Of a stretch of 64,000 nucleotides of DNA, positions 7,998-18,792 are shown piece after piece. The DNA comes from Brevundimonas pondensis (GTDB taxonomy: Bacteria; Pseudomonadota; Alphaproteobacteria; Caulobacterales; Caulobacteraceae). Below the pieces are notes generated by a model. The model searched no databases and was not told where the DNA came from. It saw only the letters and a program-made list of their open reading frames with translations. The stretch covers positions 124,001 to 188,000 of the forward strand of contig NZ_CP062006.1 of assembly GCF_017487345.1 (NCBI RefSeq). The letters run 5' to 3'. Both the position numbers and the translations under genes were made by a program. How positions within the stretch are numbered: the stretch's first letter is position 1; every line of letters starts with the position of its first letter.

Positions 7998-9422
7998 ATG
8001 CGTAAACTGCTTCTCATCGGCTGCGCCGCCCTGGCCCTGGGCGGATCGGCGGCGGCTGTCGCCAGCCAGACCCCGCGCAACGAGACCTTCCGCATGCTTC
8101 AGATGTTCGGCGATGTGCTGGGCATCGTCGAGCAGGCCTATGTGGTGCCGGTCGACAACAAGAAGCTGATCGAGGCCGCCCTGCAGGGCATGATGACGGC
8201 GCTGGACCCGCATTCCAACTATCTGCCGCCCAAGTCCTATGGAGACCTGCGCGAACGGACTTCGGGCGAATATTCCGGTGTCGGCCTGACCATCACCTCC
8301 GAGGGCGGGTTGGTGAAGGTCATCTCGCCGATGGACGACAGTCCCGCCGGTCGCGCGGGGGTTCAGGCGGGTGACGTCATCAGCGCCATCGACGGCCAGA
8401 ACGCGGCCGGGCTGACCGTGTCGGAGGTGTCGGACAAGCTGCGCGGCGCCATGGGCACCAGCGTCACCGTCACCTTCCTGCGCGACGGCGAGGAGCCGCG
8501 CGAGGTGGTGCTGACGCGTGAAGTCATCAAGGTCGAGTCCGTCACAGGGCGCCTGGAAGGCGATTTTGGCTATCTGCGCATCTCGACCTTCAACGAAAAC
8601 ACCGGCCGCGAACTGGCCGAGACCATCGAACGCCTGAAGCGCGAGAAACCGGCGATCAAGGGCTTTGTCCTGGACCTGCGCAACAATGGCGGCGGCCTGC
8701 TGAACGCCGCGATCGATGTATCGGACGCCTTCATGGAGCGCGGTGAGATCGTCAGCCAGCGTGGCCGCAAACCCGATGATATCGAACGCTACGCCGCCAA
8801 GCCGGGCGACCTGACCGGCGGCCTGCCGGTGGTGGTCCTGATCAACTACGGCTCCGCCTCGGCCTCCGAGATTGTGGCGGGCGCCCTGAAGGATCAGGAA
8901 CGGGCGACGGTCGTCGGCCTGACCAGCTTCGGCAAGGGGTCGGTGCAGACGGTCATCCCGCTGCGCGGCGGCCAGGACGGCGCTCTGTCGATCACCACGG
9001 CGCGCTACTACACGCCGTCCGGTCGCTCGATCCAGAAGATCGGCATCGAGCCGGATCTGGAGGTGGCGCGTTCCGAGGCCGAGGCCCGCATCGTCTCGCG
9101 CTCCAGCTTCATCTATTCCGAGGCCGCCTACGCCACGGCCCTCGACTCCTCCATCGGGGCCGAGCGCAAGGGACCGCACGTTCCGCACGAGGCGCCAGGC
9201 GAGGGCTTCGACAAGACCAAGGACTATCAGCTGCAGCGGGCGCTGGATGTGCTGCGCGCGGGCGGTGACCTGACGAAGCTCGCCGCCGCGCCAGATACGG
9301 TCGTGGTTACGGCGCCGGGCGCGAAGCCGGTCGAGACGGCCGAGGCGGGCACGGCCACGCCGTCCGACCGTCCGGCGCGTGGACCCGAGATCACGCCGGG
9401 CAATGAGCCGAAGAAGGACTGA
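7998..9422 (+). CDS. ctpA: Carboxy-terminal processing protease (S41)
   Basis: Periplasmic PDZ-protease of peptidase family S41A. An N-terminal signal (KLLLIGCAALALGGSAAAVA) is followed by the N-terminal helical segment, a PDZ domain (GVGLTITSEGGLVKVISPMDDSPA), and the catalytic core with FVLDLRNNGGG, the serine in NYGSASASEIVAGAL and the lysine in FGKGSVQT. The tail is Pro/Ala-rich. I chose the ATG at 7998 because GGAAAG lies seven bases before it; an in-frame ATG at 7983 has no such site. It follows the EnvC-like gene, as in many alphaproteobacteria, which suggests a role in cell-wall remodelling. Confidence 0.94.
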   Translation: MRKLLLIGCAALALGGSAAAVASQTPRNETFRMLQMFGDVLGIVEQAYVVPVDNKKLIEAALQGMMTALDPHSNYLPPKSYGDLRERTSGEYSGVGLTITSEGGLVKVISPMDDSPAGRAGVQAGDVISAIDGQNAAGLTVSEVSDKLRGAMGTSVTVTFLRDGEEPREVVLTREVIKVESVTGRLEGDFGYLRISTFNENTGRELAETIERLKREKPAIKGFVLDLRNNGGGLLNAAIDVSDAFMERGEIVSQRGRKPDDIERYAAKPGDLTGGLPVVVLINYGSASASEIVAGALKDQERATVVGLTSFGKGSVQTVIPLRGGQDGALSITTARYYTPSGRSIQKIGIEPDLEVARSEAEARIVSRSSFIYSEAAYATALDSSIGAERKGPHVPHEAPGEGFDKTKDYQLQRALDVLRAGGDLTKLAAAPDTVVVTAPGAKPVETAEAGTATPSDRPARGPEITPGNEPKKD

Positions 9423-9548
9423 CCGCCTTTGGCGACGTGGTGAACGGGGCGTTAGGGTTTCTTAACCGGCGCTGGGGATAAGTGAGGCTTGAGGGAAGCC
9501 GTGTCGTGCGGCTTCCTGCCCCGTCACCGTTCGAGCGCCGCCCTGTCC

Positions 9549-10751
9549 ATGTTCGCCAAGCGTCAGTCCGCTCTCGCCGCCGCCGCTGGCGCGCCGCCGG
9601 AAGCCCGGTCGCGTGTGGGTGTCGATACGGTTCTCGCCGCCCTCAGGAGGCCGCCGGTCGCCGTTGGTGCGGCAGGGGTCTTCCTGTTGGCCGCCGGGCT
9701 GCTGTTCGTCGCCGTGCTGGGCGATCCGCGAGCGGGCGCGCCCTCGGCGCGGGTGTCGCTGCAACGGCCGACGGTCGCCGAGACGGCGCCGACCGGCGCC
9801 GACGCCTTCGCCATGAGCGGGCTGGACCTCTATCAGGACATGGCGGGCGGCGACCCGGCTCTGCTGGACCCTAACGGCGCCGCCGGCGGTGAAGCGCTGA
9901 TCACCCTGCCGGACGGCGCCAGCGTGGCGGGCGGCTCGGCCATCGCCGCCCCGGTGCGCGCGCCCTCCAACCCCCTGCCCAAGGCTCCGATCGCGGGTCT
10001 GTTCTCGCCCGGTCCCAACGGGCCCCTGCCGCGCATCGCGCCTGACGGCCGCGTCCCGGCCCAGGCCTATGCCCGCCCCTTCCGTTCGAATGGCAAGCCC
10101 ATGGTGTCGCTGGTCGTCGGCGGCTTGGGCCTGAACGCCGTCACCACACGCGCGGCCATCGAACGCCTGCCCGCCGAGGTGACGCTCAGCTTCGTGCCCT
10201 ACGCCGAGGGGCTGCAGGCCTGGATCGACATGGCCCGCGCCCAGGGCCACGAGGTGATGATCGAGTTGCCGATGGAGCCGACCGGCTATCCCGACAACGA
10301 CCCCGGTCCCTACACCCTGCTGTCCAGCGGCGGCGCCGACGACGTCGAGGCCAAGCTCGACTGGCTGCTAGGCCGCGCGACGGGCTATTTCGGCGTGACC
10401 AACTATCTGGGGGATCGTTTTGCAACCTCGGACGAAGGCATGGGCGCCATGCTGGCCGTGCTGCGCCAGCGCGGAGTCGCCTTCCTCGATGACGGCTCGA
10501 TGCGCAGGAAGCCCGGCGCTTTCGCCCGCGCCAGCGCCGACCGCATCATTGACGAGCAGCAGAGCCCCGCGGCCATCATGGGCCAGCTCAACGCCCTGGA
10601 GGCCGCCGCCAAGACGCGCGGCGCCGCAATGGGAACCGGCTTCAGCTATCCCGTCACCGTGGAAGCCGCCGCTCGTTGGACGGCCGGCCTTGAGGCGCGG
10701 GGGCTGCAACTGGCGCCTGCCTCGGCGATGACGCGTCGCCCCGGTCGGTAG
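9549..10751 (+). CDS. Divergent polysaccharide deacetylase family protein
   Basis: Membrane-anchored protein of the divergent polysaccharide deacetylase family (YibQ-like). A single hydrophobic segment (VAVGAAGVFLLAAGLLFVAVLG) near residues 37-58 is followed by a Pro/Ala-rich linker. The deacetylase-like domain has MVSLVVGGLGLN, EVTLSFVPYAEGLQAWIDMARAQGHEVMIELPMEP and FLDDGS, which keep the fold but not the full metal site of true deacetylases. The start is uncertain: ATG 9549 is used, though a TTG at 9489 is preceded by a better purine stretch. It follows ctpA, its common neighbour. Probably periplasmic; substrate unknown. Confidence 0.87.
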   Translation: MFAKRQSALAAAAGAPPEARSRVGVDTVLAALRRPPVAVGAAGVFLLAAGLLFVAVLGDPRAGAPSARVSLQRPTVAETAPTGADAFAMSGLDLYQDMAGGDPALLDPNGAAGGEALITLPDGASVAGGSAIAAPVRAPSNPLPKAPIAGLFSPGPNGPLPRIAPDGRVPAQAYARPFRSNGKPMVSLVVGGLGLNAVTTRAAIERLPAEVTLSFVPYAEGLQAWIDMARAQGHEVMIELPMEPTGYPDNDPGPYTLLSSGGADDVEAKLDWLLGRATGYFGVTNYLGDRFATSDEGMGAMLAVLRQRGVAFLDDGSMRRKPGAFARASADRIIDEQQSPAAIMGQLNALEAAAKTRGAAMGTGFSYPVTVEAAARWTAGLEARGLQLAPASAMTRRPGR

Positions 10752-10759
10752 TCGGTCCT

Positions 10760-10879
10760 CTAGACCACGGTTGCAGACAGCCAGGCCGCCACGAAGGCGG
10801 CGGCCGCCAGAATCAGGAGCAGGCCCTCGAAGGGGGAGAGCGTCCAGGCTGAACGTCGGCGGCGGGTTCTGCTGTCCAT
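10760..10879 (-). CDS. Possible 39-residue membrane protein
   Basis: Reading leftward from an ATG at 10877-10879, this frame encodes 39 residues. A very basic N-terminus (MDSRTRRRR) is followed by a hydrophobic helix (EGLLLILAAAAFVAAWLSA). GAGAGG-like purine sequence (GAGAGG) lies five bases before the start. The layout is that of a small single-pass inner-membrane protein. No homologue is recognised, and it overlaps a longer, less convincing open frame on the same strand. Confidence 0.45.
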   Translation of the reverse strand: MDSRTRRRRSAWTLSPFEGLLLILAAAAFVAAWLSATVV

Positions 10880-11120
10880 CTATGCCTCTCGCACTTGAGT
10901 ATGACCTGGAGGGCCAGGGCCGAGGCGCCACGGATCGGCAGCGGTTGGCCGTATAGGCCGCGCCACAAGAGGTCCATTACGCGATCAGCTTCCCCCAAGG
11001 GTTCCATGCGCATATTGGGCCACCGAGGGTCACGCCCTGTCCCCCTCATTTGATAGGTCGTGTGGACAACGTGGGTTTTTGTGTTCGGGAGCAAGCCAGT
11101 GGCGGCGTCGCACCTGGGGA
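10880..11120. other. Intergenic stretch without a clear gene
   Basis: A 240-base gap between the 39-residue gene and sufE. A leftward frame (start near 11,009, continuing into 10,813) encodes a peptide with EADRVMDLLWRGLYGQPLP, but its codon use is well below the local third-position G+C and I cannot support it as a gene. No terminator or RNA was recognised. Confidence 0.4.
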
Positions 11121-11558
11121 TCAGCTGTGGGCGGCGGCTTCGCGGATACGGCCGACCATGCTGCTCAGGCCATTGGCGCGCTGGCGAGTGAGGGCGGCGG
11201 GCAGGCCCAGCCGATCCAGGGCGGCGCGCGCGTCGAAGGCCAGAATCTCGCTCGGCAGTCGACCGGAATAGAGCTTCAGCAGCAGGGCGATGTTGCCCTT
11301 GGACAGGGCGCTGTCGCTGTCGGCGTCGAAGAATAGGCGGTCGTCGGCGTGGCGGGCGGCCAGCCAGACCTGAGCGGCGCAGCCCGGCACCTTGTTGGCC
11401 TCGACGCGGGCGTCTTCCGGCAGAGGCGGCAGGCCCTTGCCCAGTTCGATGACATATTCGATCCGCCCCTCCCAGTCGCCGAGCAGATCGAATTCCTCGA
11501 CGAGTTCGGCCAGGGTTTCTTCGAGGGTCAGGGCAGGCAAGGCGTTGATCGAGGTCAT
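11121..11558 (-). CDS. sufE: Cysteine desulfuration protein SufE
   Basis: SufE accepts sulfur from the cysteine desulfurase SufS for Fe-S cluster assembly. The 145-residue protein has the family pattern: an acidic first helix (EETLAELVEEFDLLGDWEGRIEYVIELG), then NKVPGCAAQVWL with the sulfur-accepting Cys60, and a C-terminal helix with RANGLSSMVGRI. The start at 11558 gives the usual length; the frame stays open to 11672, where in-frame ATGs at 11618 and upstream are possible. It is divergent from the histidine kinase gene. No suf operon is next to it. Confidence 0.9.
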   Translation of the reverse strand: MTSINALPALTLEETLAELVEEFDLLGDWEGRIEYVIELGKGLPPLPEDARVEANKVPGCAAQVWLAARHADDRLFFDADSDSALSKGNIALLLKLYSGRLPSEILAFDARAALDRLGLPAALTRQRANGLSSMVGRIREAAAHS

Positions 11559-11757
11559 GGGGGCGACATAAAGCGAAAACGGTTCGGATGCGATCGGCAT
11601 CTGAACCCAGGTCTTCATTACAAACTCAAGGCTCTGGCGGGTTACAGGACAACCGCCGCTCCACCCGCGCAAAGGTTCGCGTCTGCACTGTTTTGGGACA
11701 GTCGCCCGTCAGGCGAGCGGCCTTTGGTCGGCCTTGGTCGGGGACTAGACTGCGCGG

Positions 11758-13479
11758 TTGAATCAACTCTCTCAAAGGCCCGGATTGAAGCCGCCGTCCG
11801 CCCTGTTCGAGCCGATCCGTTCGCCCGACGCGCCTGACGCCCGGGAGGCCGCCGCTGTGGCCGCCTGGCATGCAGGCTGGGCGGCGGCGGTGGGGTTGGC
11901 GGCCCTGGCCGGCGACTGGTTCGGGCGCGAGGGCGCGGCCGGGCTGGGGATCTCGGCCGCGCTCGTCATGGCGACGCCGGGCCTGCTTGGTCTGATCCTG
12001 CTGATACGTGACGGACGCAGCCTGCGGGCGGCCATGCTGGGGGCCTGGTCTCTCGCGGCGGCGGCGGCGGCGGGGTTGTCCGGAGGCTTGACCGGTTCAC
12101 TTGGGGGCTTTGTCTTCATGCCCCTGGCCGCCGCCGTGGCGCTGGGGTCCTCACGCTGGGCGCCCTTCGGCCTGCTGGGCGCGGCGACGGCGACGGTGGC
12201 CGGTCTGGCTGCGGCGGGTGTGAATGGCGCGCCGGTCGCTGCGCCAGGCATGGCGGCCGTGTCGGCCCTGCTGACGGCGGGGGCGGCGGCCCTGGCTTTC
12301 CGCCTCAGCGACGGCGCCGAGGCGCGCCGCCTCGGTGCGGTTGAAGGGGCGGTCGCCCAGGTCGAGACGGTGCTGGCCGGGCAGCCGGGCCTGACACTGG
12401 TTCTGGAGGCCTCCGGCGCGCCCCTGGCCGCCTATGGCGCGGCGCCGGCGGCCCTGCCGGTCGATCCCCTTTTCGAGGACGGACTGGTCGCCGCGGTTCA
12501 TACGCCCGACCGCCCGGCGGTTCTGGCCGCACTCGCCAGGGCGGCGGGCGGGGCCGAAGCCCAGGTGCGGTTCGCGCCGCGTCGGGCGCTGGATCGCCGC
12601 ATCCTGCTGGTGCTGCGCCGGCAGGAGCCGACGCAGGCGGATCAGCCCGCACGGTTGATCGGCGTGGCCCTGGACGCCTCCTTGCAGCACGCCCGCGAGG
12701 AAGGCCTGGACGCCGCCCGGCTCGAAGCCGAGACCCTGAGCGCCGGCAAGACGCGTTTTCTGGCCCATATGAGCCATGAGCTGCGCACGCCTCTGAACGC
12801 TGTGATCGGCTTTTCCGACATCATGCGTCAGCGCCTGTTCGGCCCTGTGCCCGAGCGTTACGCGGCCTATGCAGACTCGATCCATACGGCAGGCGGCCAT
12901 TTGCTGGCCCTGATCAACGACGTGCTGGACGTCAGCCGCATCGAGGCGGACCGCTATGAGCTGAATATCGAGCGGTTCGACGTTCGCGAGGCGGTGTCGG
13001 CGGCGTTGGCTCTGGTGCGGGTTCAGGCTGACGACAAGGGGGTCGAACTGGCGGCCGTCCTGTCGTCCGAAGCCTTGCTGGTCGCTGCCGACCGGCGGGC
13101 GGTGAAACAGATGCTGCTGAACCTGTTGTCCAATGCGGTGAAGTTCACGCCGGCGGGGGGCTCGGTCACCGTGACCGCCGAAGCCCTGGGCTCGACCCTG
13201 GAACTGACCGTGGCCGACACCGGCATCGGTGTGGCGCCGGAGGATATGGCCCGGCTGGGCCGGCCGTTCGAGCAGGCGGGCGGGGCCGAGCAGAGGGCCC
13301 AGGGCACAGGCCTGGGCCTGTCCCTGGTCCGGTCGCTGGCCGAGCTGCATCAGGGCGTCATGATGATGGACAGCACGCCGGGCGAGGGCACGGCGGTGAC
13401 CGTGCGTCTGCCTGTCGTCGTGGCTCAGCCCGTCGCAACCGGCGAGGCCGAGGTCATTTCGCTGAACCGAAGCGCCTAG
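11758..13479 (+). CDS. Membrane sensor histidine kinase
   Basis: Hybrid-free sensor kinase of 573 residues starting at a TTG. Residues of roughly 35-185 form several hydrophobic segments (five or six membrane helices), followed by a soluble PAS-like region. The kinase core has the H box [14 protein letters not shown] with phospho-acceptor His340, the N box NLLSNAVKF, and G boxes VADTGIG and GTGLGLSL. No receiver or output domain follows, so the partner response regulator lies elsewhere. The 3' end overlaps bioB on the other strand by four bases. The start is uncertain because no ATG lies near. Signal unknown. Confidence 0.88.
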   Translation: MNQLSQRPGLKPPSALFEPIRSPDAPDAREAAAVAAWHAGWAAAVGLAALAGDWFGREGAAGLGISAALVMATPGLLGLILLIRDGRSLRAAMLGAWSLAAAAAAGLSGGLTGSLGGFVFMPLAAAVALGSSRWAPFGLLGAATATVAGLAAAGVNGAPVAAPGMAAVSALLTAGAAALAFRLSDGAEARRLGAVEGAVAQVETVLAGQPGLTLVLEASGAPLAAYGAAPAALPVDPLFEDGLVAAVHTPDRPAVLAALARAAGGAEAQVRFAPRRALDRRILLVLRRQEPTQADQPARLIGVALDASLQHAREEGLDAARLEAETLSAGKTRFLAHMSHELRTPLNAVIGFSDIMRQRLFGPVPERYAAYADSIHTAGGHLLALINDVLDVSRIEADRYELNIERFDVREAVSAALALVRVQADDKGVELAAVLSSEALLVAADRRAVKQMLLNLLSNAVKFTPAGGSVTVTAEALGSTLELTVADTGIGVAPEDMARLGRPFEQAGGAEQRAQGTGLGLSLVRSLAELHQGVMMMDSTPGEGTAVTVRLPVVVAQPVATGEAEVISLNRSA

Positions 13480-14540
13480 GCGCGCGCTTCGACCTTCAGC
13501 GGCATGGGCTTGAGGTCCAGCAGGGCGAACAGCTTGGCGTCGTCATCCTCTTCGGGGTTCGGCGTGGTCAGCAGCTTGCCGCCGACGAAGATGGAGTTGG
13601 CGCCGGCCAGGAAGCACAGGGCCTGCATCTCCGGCGTCATGCCCTCGCGCCCGGCCGACAGGCGGACCATCGACTTGGGGCAGACCAGGCGGGCGACGGC
13701 GACGGTGCGGACAAATTCGATCGGGTCGATCTCGCCTTCCTTCAGCACCCGCTCGCCCAGCGGCGTGCCGCCGACGGGGACCAGGGCGTTGACCGGCAAG
13801 CTGTCCGGGTGGACGGGCAGGGTGGCCAGGGCGTGCAGCAGGCCAGCGCGGTCGCGGCGCTTCTCGCCCATGCCGACGATGCCGCCGCAGCAGGTGTTCA
13901 TGCCCGCGTCGCGGACATGCTGCAGGGTCTCCAGACGGTCCTGATAGGAGCGGGTCGTCACTACCTCGGCGTAATACTCAGGTCCGGTGTCGAGGTTGTG
14001 GTTGTAGTAGTCGAGGCCGGCGTCCTTGAGCTGCTTCGCCTGGTCGGCGTTCAGCATGCCGAGCGTGGCGCAGGTCTCCAGACCGAGCGCCTTCACGCCC
14101 GAGATCATGGCCGCCAGCTTGGGCGTGTCGCGGTCCTTCAGCTCGCGCCAGGCGGCGCCCATGCAGAAGCGGCTGGCCCCGCCGGCCTTGGCCGCCATGG
14201 CCTCGGCGATGACGGCGGTCGGCTCCATCAGCTTCTCGGCCTTGAGGCCGGTCTTGAAGCTGGCCGACTGCGAGCAGTAGCCGCAGTTCTCGGCGCAGCC
14301 GCCGGTCTTGACCGACAGCAACTGGGACTTCTGAACCTCGCTGGGATCGAAGGTGGCGCGGTGCACGCTTGCCGCCTCGAACACCAGTTCCATGAAGGGG
14401 CGAGCGAACAGGGCCTCTACCTCCTCCAGCGTCCAGTCGTGGCGGGGGATCGAGAGATCGCGGGCGGGTCGGATCGAAGCGTCATCAGCCATGACCGACG
14501 GCTTAGCCGCGCGCGGCGGTGCGGCCAAGTCGGAAGTCAT
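13476..14540 (-). CDS. bioB: Biotin synthase
   Basis: Radical-SAM enzyme that inserts sulfur into dethiobiotin, the last step of biotin synthesis. The 4Fe-4S motif CAENCGYC (Cys82, 86 and 89) is intact, and the family segments [30 protein letters not shown] and [13 protein letters not shown] follow. An ATG at 14492 is an alternative start that removes 16 poorly conserved residues; neither has a strong ribosome-binding site. No other bio gene is in the window, so it may be an isolated bioB. It ends in a four-base convergent overlap with the histidine kinase. Confidence 0.96.
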   Translation of the reverse strand: MTSDLAAPPRAAKPSVMADDASIRPARDLSIPRHDWTLEEVEALFARPFMELVFEAASVHRATFDPSEVQKSQLLSVKTGGCAENCGYCSQSASFKTGLKAEKLMEPTAVIAEAMAAKAGGASRFCMGAAWRELKDRDTPKLAAMISGVKALGLETCATLGMLNADQAKQLKDAGLDYYNHNLDTGPEYYAEVVTTRSYQDRLETLQHVRDAGMNTCCGGIVGMGEKRRDRAGLLHALATLPVHPDSLPVNALVPVGGTPLGERVLKEGEIDPIEFVRTVAVARLVCPKSMVRLSAGREGMTPEMQALCFLAGANSIFVGGKLLTTPNPEEDDDAKLFALLDLKPMPLKVEARA

Positions 14541-14584
14541 GTCACGTCGTTCGTTGGTTGGGGTTTGCTCTCAGCCGGTCCCCG

Positions 14585-15547
14585 TTAAACGGTCAGGGCA
14601 AACTCACCTCTCTTCAAGTCAATCGCCACGCTGGTGAATAGGCCCAGAATATCGACGCCCAACAGCATGGCCGGCCTGTCAGCCACGCCCCAGATGTCAA
14701 AGGTGTGCAGATCGCCGACCATGACGGGCAGGCGCGAGGCCGTCACCCCTGCGAAACCCAGGGCGGGAAGCAGCATCAGGTCAACTGGAGCCGTGCGCCC
14801 GGTGGGAGACTGGATGCGTGAAGATCCGTCGCCGCCGACCAGCGTCAGCGGGCTGGCGCGGCCGGCTGCGGCTGCGGCGCGATTGAGCACGGAGACGCCG
14901 GCGCCTGAATCGATGATGGCTGTGCCCGGCGTCGAGCCTAGCCGTACGTTGATCGACATGAGACTGCCAAAGCGGGACTGCGGCGTCACGCCCAGACGGC
15001 TGTTGGTCACGACGGGATCAAAGAAGCCGCGGGCCTGACTGCGTGATCTGGTGATCCTTGTTCTGGTCCGGCCTTTGAAATTCAACACCAGTCGATGTCC
15101 GACCAGAAGATCGGCGCCCAGAAGGCCGTCCAGACCGTCCATGGCTTGCCGACTGCCGACCGCGATTCTGACGTTACGGGCGGTCAGGGCGTCGCTGCCA
15201 AGGCTAGCGGCGCGGACAGAGGCGACCTCCTCACGCCCGACCAGGGTGTGCATCCCCAACCGCTCGCCGAAAGGCAGACCCAGCGGCTCGATGAGGTCGG
15301 AGGCGATGACCGAGCAGTTTGCGGCGCTGTCGACCGCAAAGGTCAGCAGGCGACCTTCATTGATCCGGACCGGGACGGTGGCGCGCCCCCGATTCACGTG
15401 GGTCGTACCGAACTCGCTCCGCGCTTCCTGAGGCAGGCTTCCGCCCGCCGCGCTTCCAAACGGCAAGACGGAAGCCGCCAACCCGCCGGTCAGGGCGAGG
15501 CGGCGGTCCATGGCAAACGGTCGCAGCGGCTTGCAGTCGTTCATCAC
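14585..15547 (-). CDS. Exported retropepsin-like aspartic protease
   Basis: A 320-residue protein with an N-terminal export signal (DRRLALTGGLAASVLPFG) and two retropepsin-like halves. The first half has FAVDSAANCSVI, where the catalytic D-T/S-G triad reads DSA; the second has AIIDSGAGVSVLN, a proper DSG. A hydrophobic-GAD motif (LLGADLL and LLGVDIL) closes each half. That resembles bacterial PerP or gag-like aspartyl protease domains, fused in tandem so that one chain could supply both halves. The ATG at 15511 is an alternative start just before the signal. Substrate unknown. Confidence 0.8.
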   Translation of the reverse strand: MMNDCKPLRPFAMDRRLALTGGLAASVLPFGSAAGGSLPQEARSEFGTTHVNRGRATVPVRINEGRLLTFAVDSAANCSVIASDLIEPLGLPFGERLGMHTLVGREEVASVRAASLGSDALTARNVRIAVGSRQAMDGLDGLLGADLLVGHRLVLNFKGRTRTRITRSRSQARGFFDPVVTNSRLGVTPQSRFGSLMSINVRLGSTPGTAIIDSGAGVSVLNRAAAAAGRASPLTLVGGDGSSRIQSPTGRTAPVDLMLLPALGFAGVTASRLPVMVGDLHTFDIWGVADRPAMLLGVDILGLFTSVAIDLKRGEFALTV

Positions 15548-15613
15548 CCGATATTGGGCGCGTGGATGAAGGGAACCGCAAGCAGAACTATCGTTGTTTT
15601 TCGCGAATTTGCT

Positions 15614-17101
15614 TCAGCCGGCGGCCACCAGGCGCGGTCTGGCGCCGGAAGCATCCCGATCCAGACGGAAGCGGCCGACCTGCTGGTTCAGGCTGACGGC
15701 TTCGTTGGCCAGTTGGCGGGCGGCGGCGGTGGCTTCTTCTGTCATGGCCGCGTTCTGCTGGGTGATGTCGTCCATCTCGCCCATGGTGCGGCGGACGCGG
15801 GCCAGGCCCTCGGCCTGATCCTGGGCCGATCCGGCGATGCCGCCGGCCAGGCCGTCGATGGCCACGACCCGGCCGCCGATCCGCTCCAGCGCCTCGCCGG
15901 TGCGTTCGACCAGATCGACGCCGCGCGCCACCTGCGCCGAAGAGGTTGAGATCAGGCTGCGGATCTCGCCCGAGGCTTCGGACGAGCGCTGCGCCAGGGC
16001 GCGGACTTCCTGGGCCACCACGGCGAAGCCGCGACCGGCGTCGCCGGCGCGGGCGGCCTCGACCCCGGCGTTCAGCGCCAGCAGGTTGGTCTGGAAGGCG
16101 ATCTCGTCGATCAGGCTGGTGAAGCGGGCGATGCCGGTCGAGGATTCGGCGATCGCGTGGATGGCGGCGACGGCCTCGCCGACCACCTGGCTGCTTTCCT
16201 CCACGTCGACGCGGGCGGCGGCCAGGGCCTCGGCGGTCTGGCGGGCGTTGTCGGCGGTCGTGGCCACGGCGCGGGCGATGGCGTCGGCCTCGTTGACCGT
16301 GCGCTCCAGGTTGGCGGCCTGACGCTCGGTGCGGCTGGCCAGATCCTCGGAGGCGGTGGCCAGCTGGTTGGAGCCGGCGCTCAGGCTCTGGACGCTGTCG
16401 GCCACGGCGCGGACGGCGGTGCGCAGGGCGCGGGTGGCGGCGTGGAAGTCGTTCTGGAGGGTGCGGTACTCTTCGGGGAAGACGCCGGGAATGGTCGTCG
16501 ACAGGTCGTTCTCGGCCAGATCATGCAGGGCGGCGCCCAGGGCGCGGACCACCTCGGTCTGACGCGCCTCGGCCTCGTCGTGAGCGGCCTTCACCTTGTC
16601 GCGCTCTTCCTGCAGGACGTCGAGATAGATGGAGATGGCCAGGTCCATGTCCAGCATGACGCGCTGGGTCAGCTCGGCGATCGCTTCGGCGGTGACGCGG
16701 TCATGCTCACGCTTGTTGGCCCAGAACTTCCGCGGGCGCGCCGCGATGGCGCGGGTCAGGTGGGCCAGAATGACGCTGTAGCCGCCGATGTACCAGCGCG
16801 GCTCCAGCCCGATGCGGGCATGAACATGGCCGATGGTGCGCACGGACCTGGCGTAGTCGGCGTCGGCGCGGCCGTCGATGATGGCGTCCCAGTGCCGCTC
16901 CTGCGCCTTGCTGGCCGCTGCGATATGCGATTCTTCGCGGAAGAAGCGGCGCGTGGTCGGCTCGGCCCGGACCCGGTCATAGAAGGCGGCCAGGGCCAGC
17001 GGCGTTTCGCGGCGCAGCAGGGGCCCCATGGCGCGGTAGCCGCTGGAGGCCTGTGCCAGGCCCATGAAGCCCATGCGGTGGCCGATGTTTTCGCCCGCCA
17101 T
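15614..17101 (-). CDS. Soluble globin-coupled methyl-accepting chemotaxis protein
   Basis: Chemoreceptor of 495 residues without any membrane segment. The first 170 residues form a protoglobin-type sensor domain ([15 protein letters not shown], then the likely haem-binding His in [17 protein letters not shown]). A linker leads into a long coiled-coil signalling domain whose hairpin tip is intact: [31 protein letters not shown] with [13 protein letters not shown]. Such globin-coupled sensors, HemAT-like, sense oxygen in the cytoplasm and pass the signal to CheA. No other che gene is nearby. Confidence 0.9.
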   Translation of the reverse strand: MAGENIGHRMGFMGLAQASSGYRAMGPLLRRETPLALAAFYDRVRAEPTTRRFFREESHIAAASKAQERHWDAIIDGRADADYARSVRTIGHVHARIGLEPRWYIGGYSVILAHLTRAIAARPRKFWANKREHDRVTAEAIAELTQRVMLDMDLAISIYLDVLQEERDKVKAAHDEAEARQTEVVRALGAALHDLAENDLSTTIPGVFPEEYRTLQNDFHAATRALRTAVRAVADSVQSLSAGSNQLATASEDLASRTERQAANLERTVNEADAIARAVATTADNARQTAEALAAARVDVEESSQVVGEAVAAIHAIAESSTGIARFTSLIDEIAFQTNLLALNAGVEAARAGDAGRGFAVVAQEVRALAQRSSEASGEIRSLISTSSAQVARGVDLVERTGEALERIGGRVVAIDGLAGGIAGSAQDQAEGLARVRRTMGEMDDITQQNAAMTEEATAAARQLANEAVSLNQQVGRFRLDRDASGARPRLVAAG

Positions 17102-17238
17102 GATATCGTCTCGCTACCTACGCTGGCGCAGGGGAGCGCGCCTGTTTATCCCTTTGAACCTTAGGGGTATTGCGCCTCTTAAGAGGGGGTTGCGTAGAAA
17201 CACGTAAGCGTGGCGGTTCCTGTCGCGGCGACGGTCAT

Positions 17239-17290
17239 ATAAAGACATCCTTATGGCTTGATTGCCCCGACGGGCCGGGCGCGCTATAGC
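17239..17290 (+). promoter_or_regulatory. ahcY promoter with candidate operator
   Basis: ATAAAGACATCCTTAT at 17239-17254 is an imperfect palindrome (six of eight arm positions match). It lies directly upstream of a likely promoter: TTGCCC at 17262-17267 and TATAGC at 17285-17290, 17 bases apart. The position just upstream of the -35 box suits a regulator. Palindromes with ATAAAGA half-sites occur upstream of methionine-cycle genes in alphaproteobacteria as I recall, but the regulator here is not identified. Confidence 0.45.
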
Positions 17291-17325
17291 GGCGCCTTGA
17301 AAATCCCCGCCGCGAGAACCCCTTC

Positions 17326-18717
<1,392 letters not shown>

Positions 18718-18742
18718 GGCCTGTCGAAGGTCTGAAAGCAGA

Positions 18743-18773
18743 AACCCCGCGCCGGCGACGGCGCGGGGTTTTT
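18743..18773 (+). terminator. Rho-independent terminator after ahcY
   Basis: A perfect 11-bp stem, AACCCCGCGCC (18743-18753) with its complement at 18760-18770, a six-base loop, and five T in a row. It lies 25 bases after the ahcY stop and before the convergent gene. Confidence 0.92.
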
Positions 18774-18792
18774 CTTGGGCTATGTCGCTGGT

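Noticed and set aside
9452..9465. TTAG-N6-TTAA before the polysaccharide deacetylase gene, as a CtrA site
   Set aside because: The CtrA consensus is TTAA-N7-TTAA; here one half is changed and the spacing is one base short.
10813..11094. Leftward 93-codon frame in the sufE upstream gap
   Set aside because: Third-position G+C is far below that of real genes here, no ribosome-binding site was found, and it overlaps the better supported 39-residue frame.
17102..17325. Possible SAH or SAM riboswitch upstream of ahcY
   Set aside because: I could not find the conserved helices or core sequences of the known classes; the palindrome at 17239 looks like a protein site.
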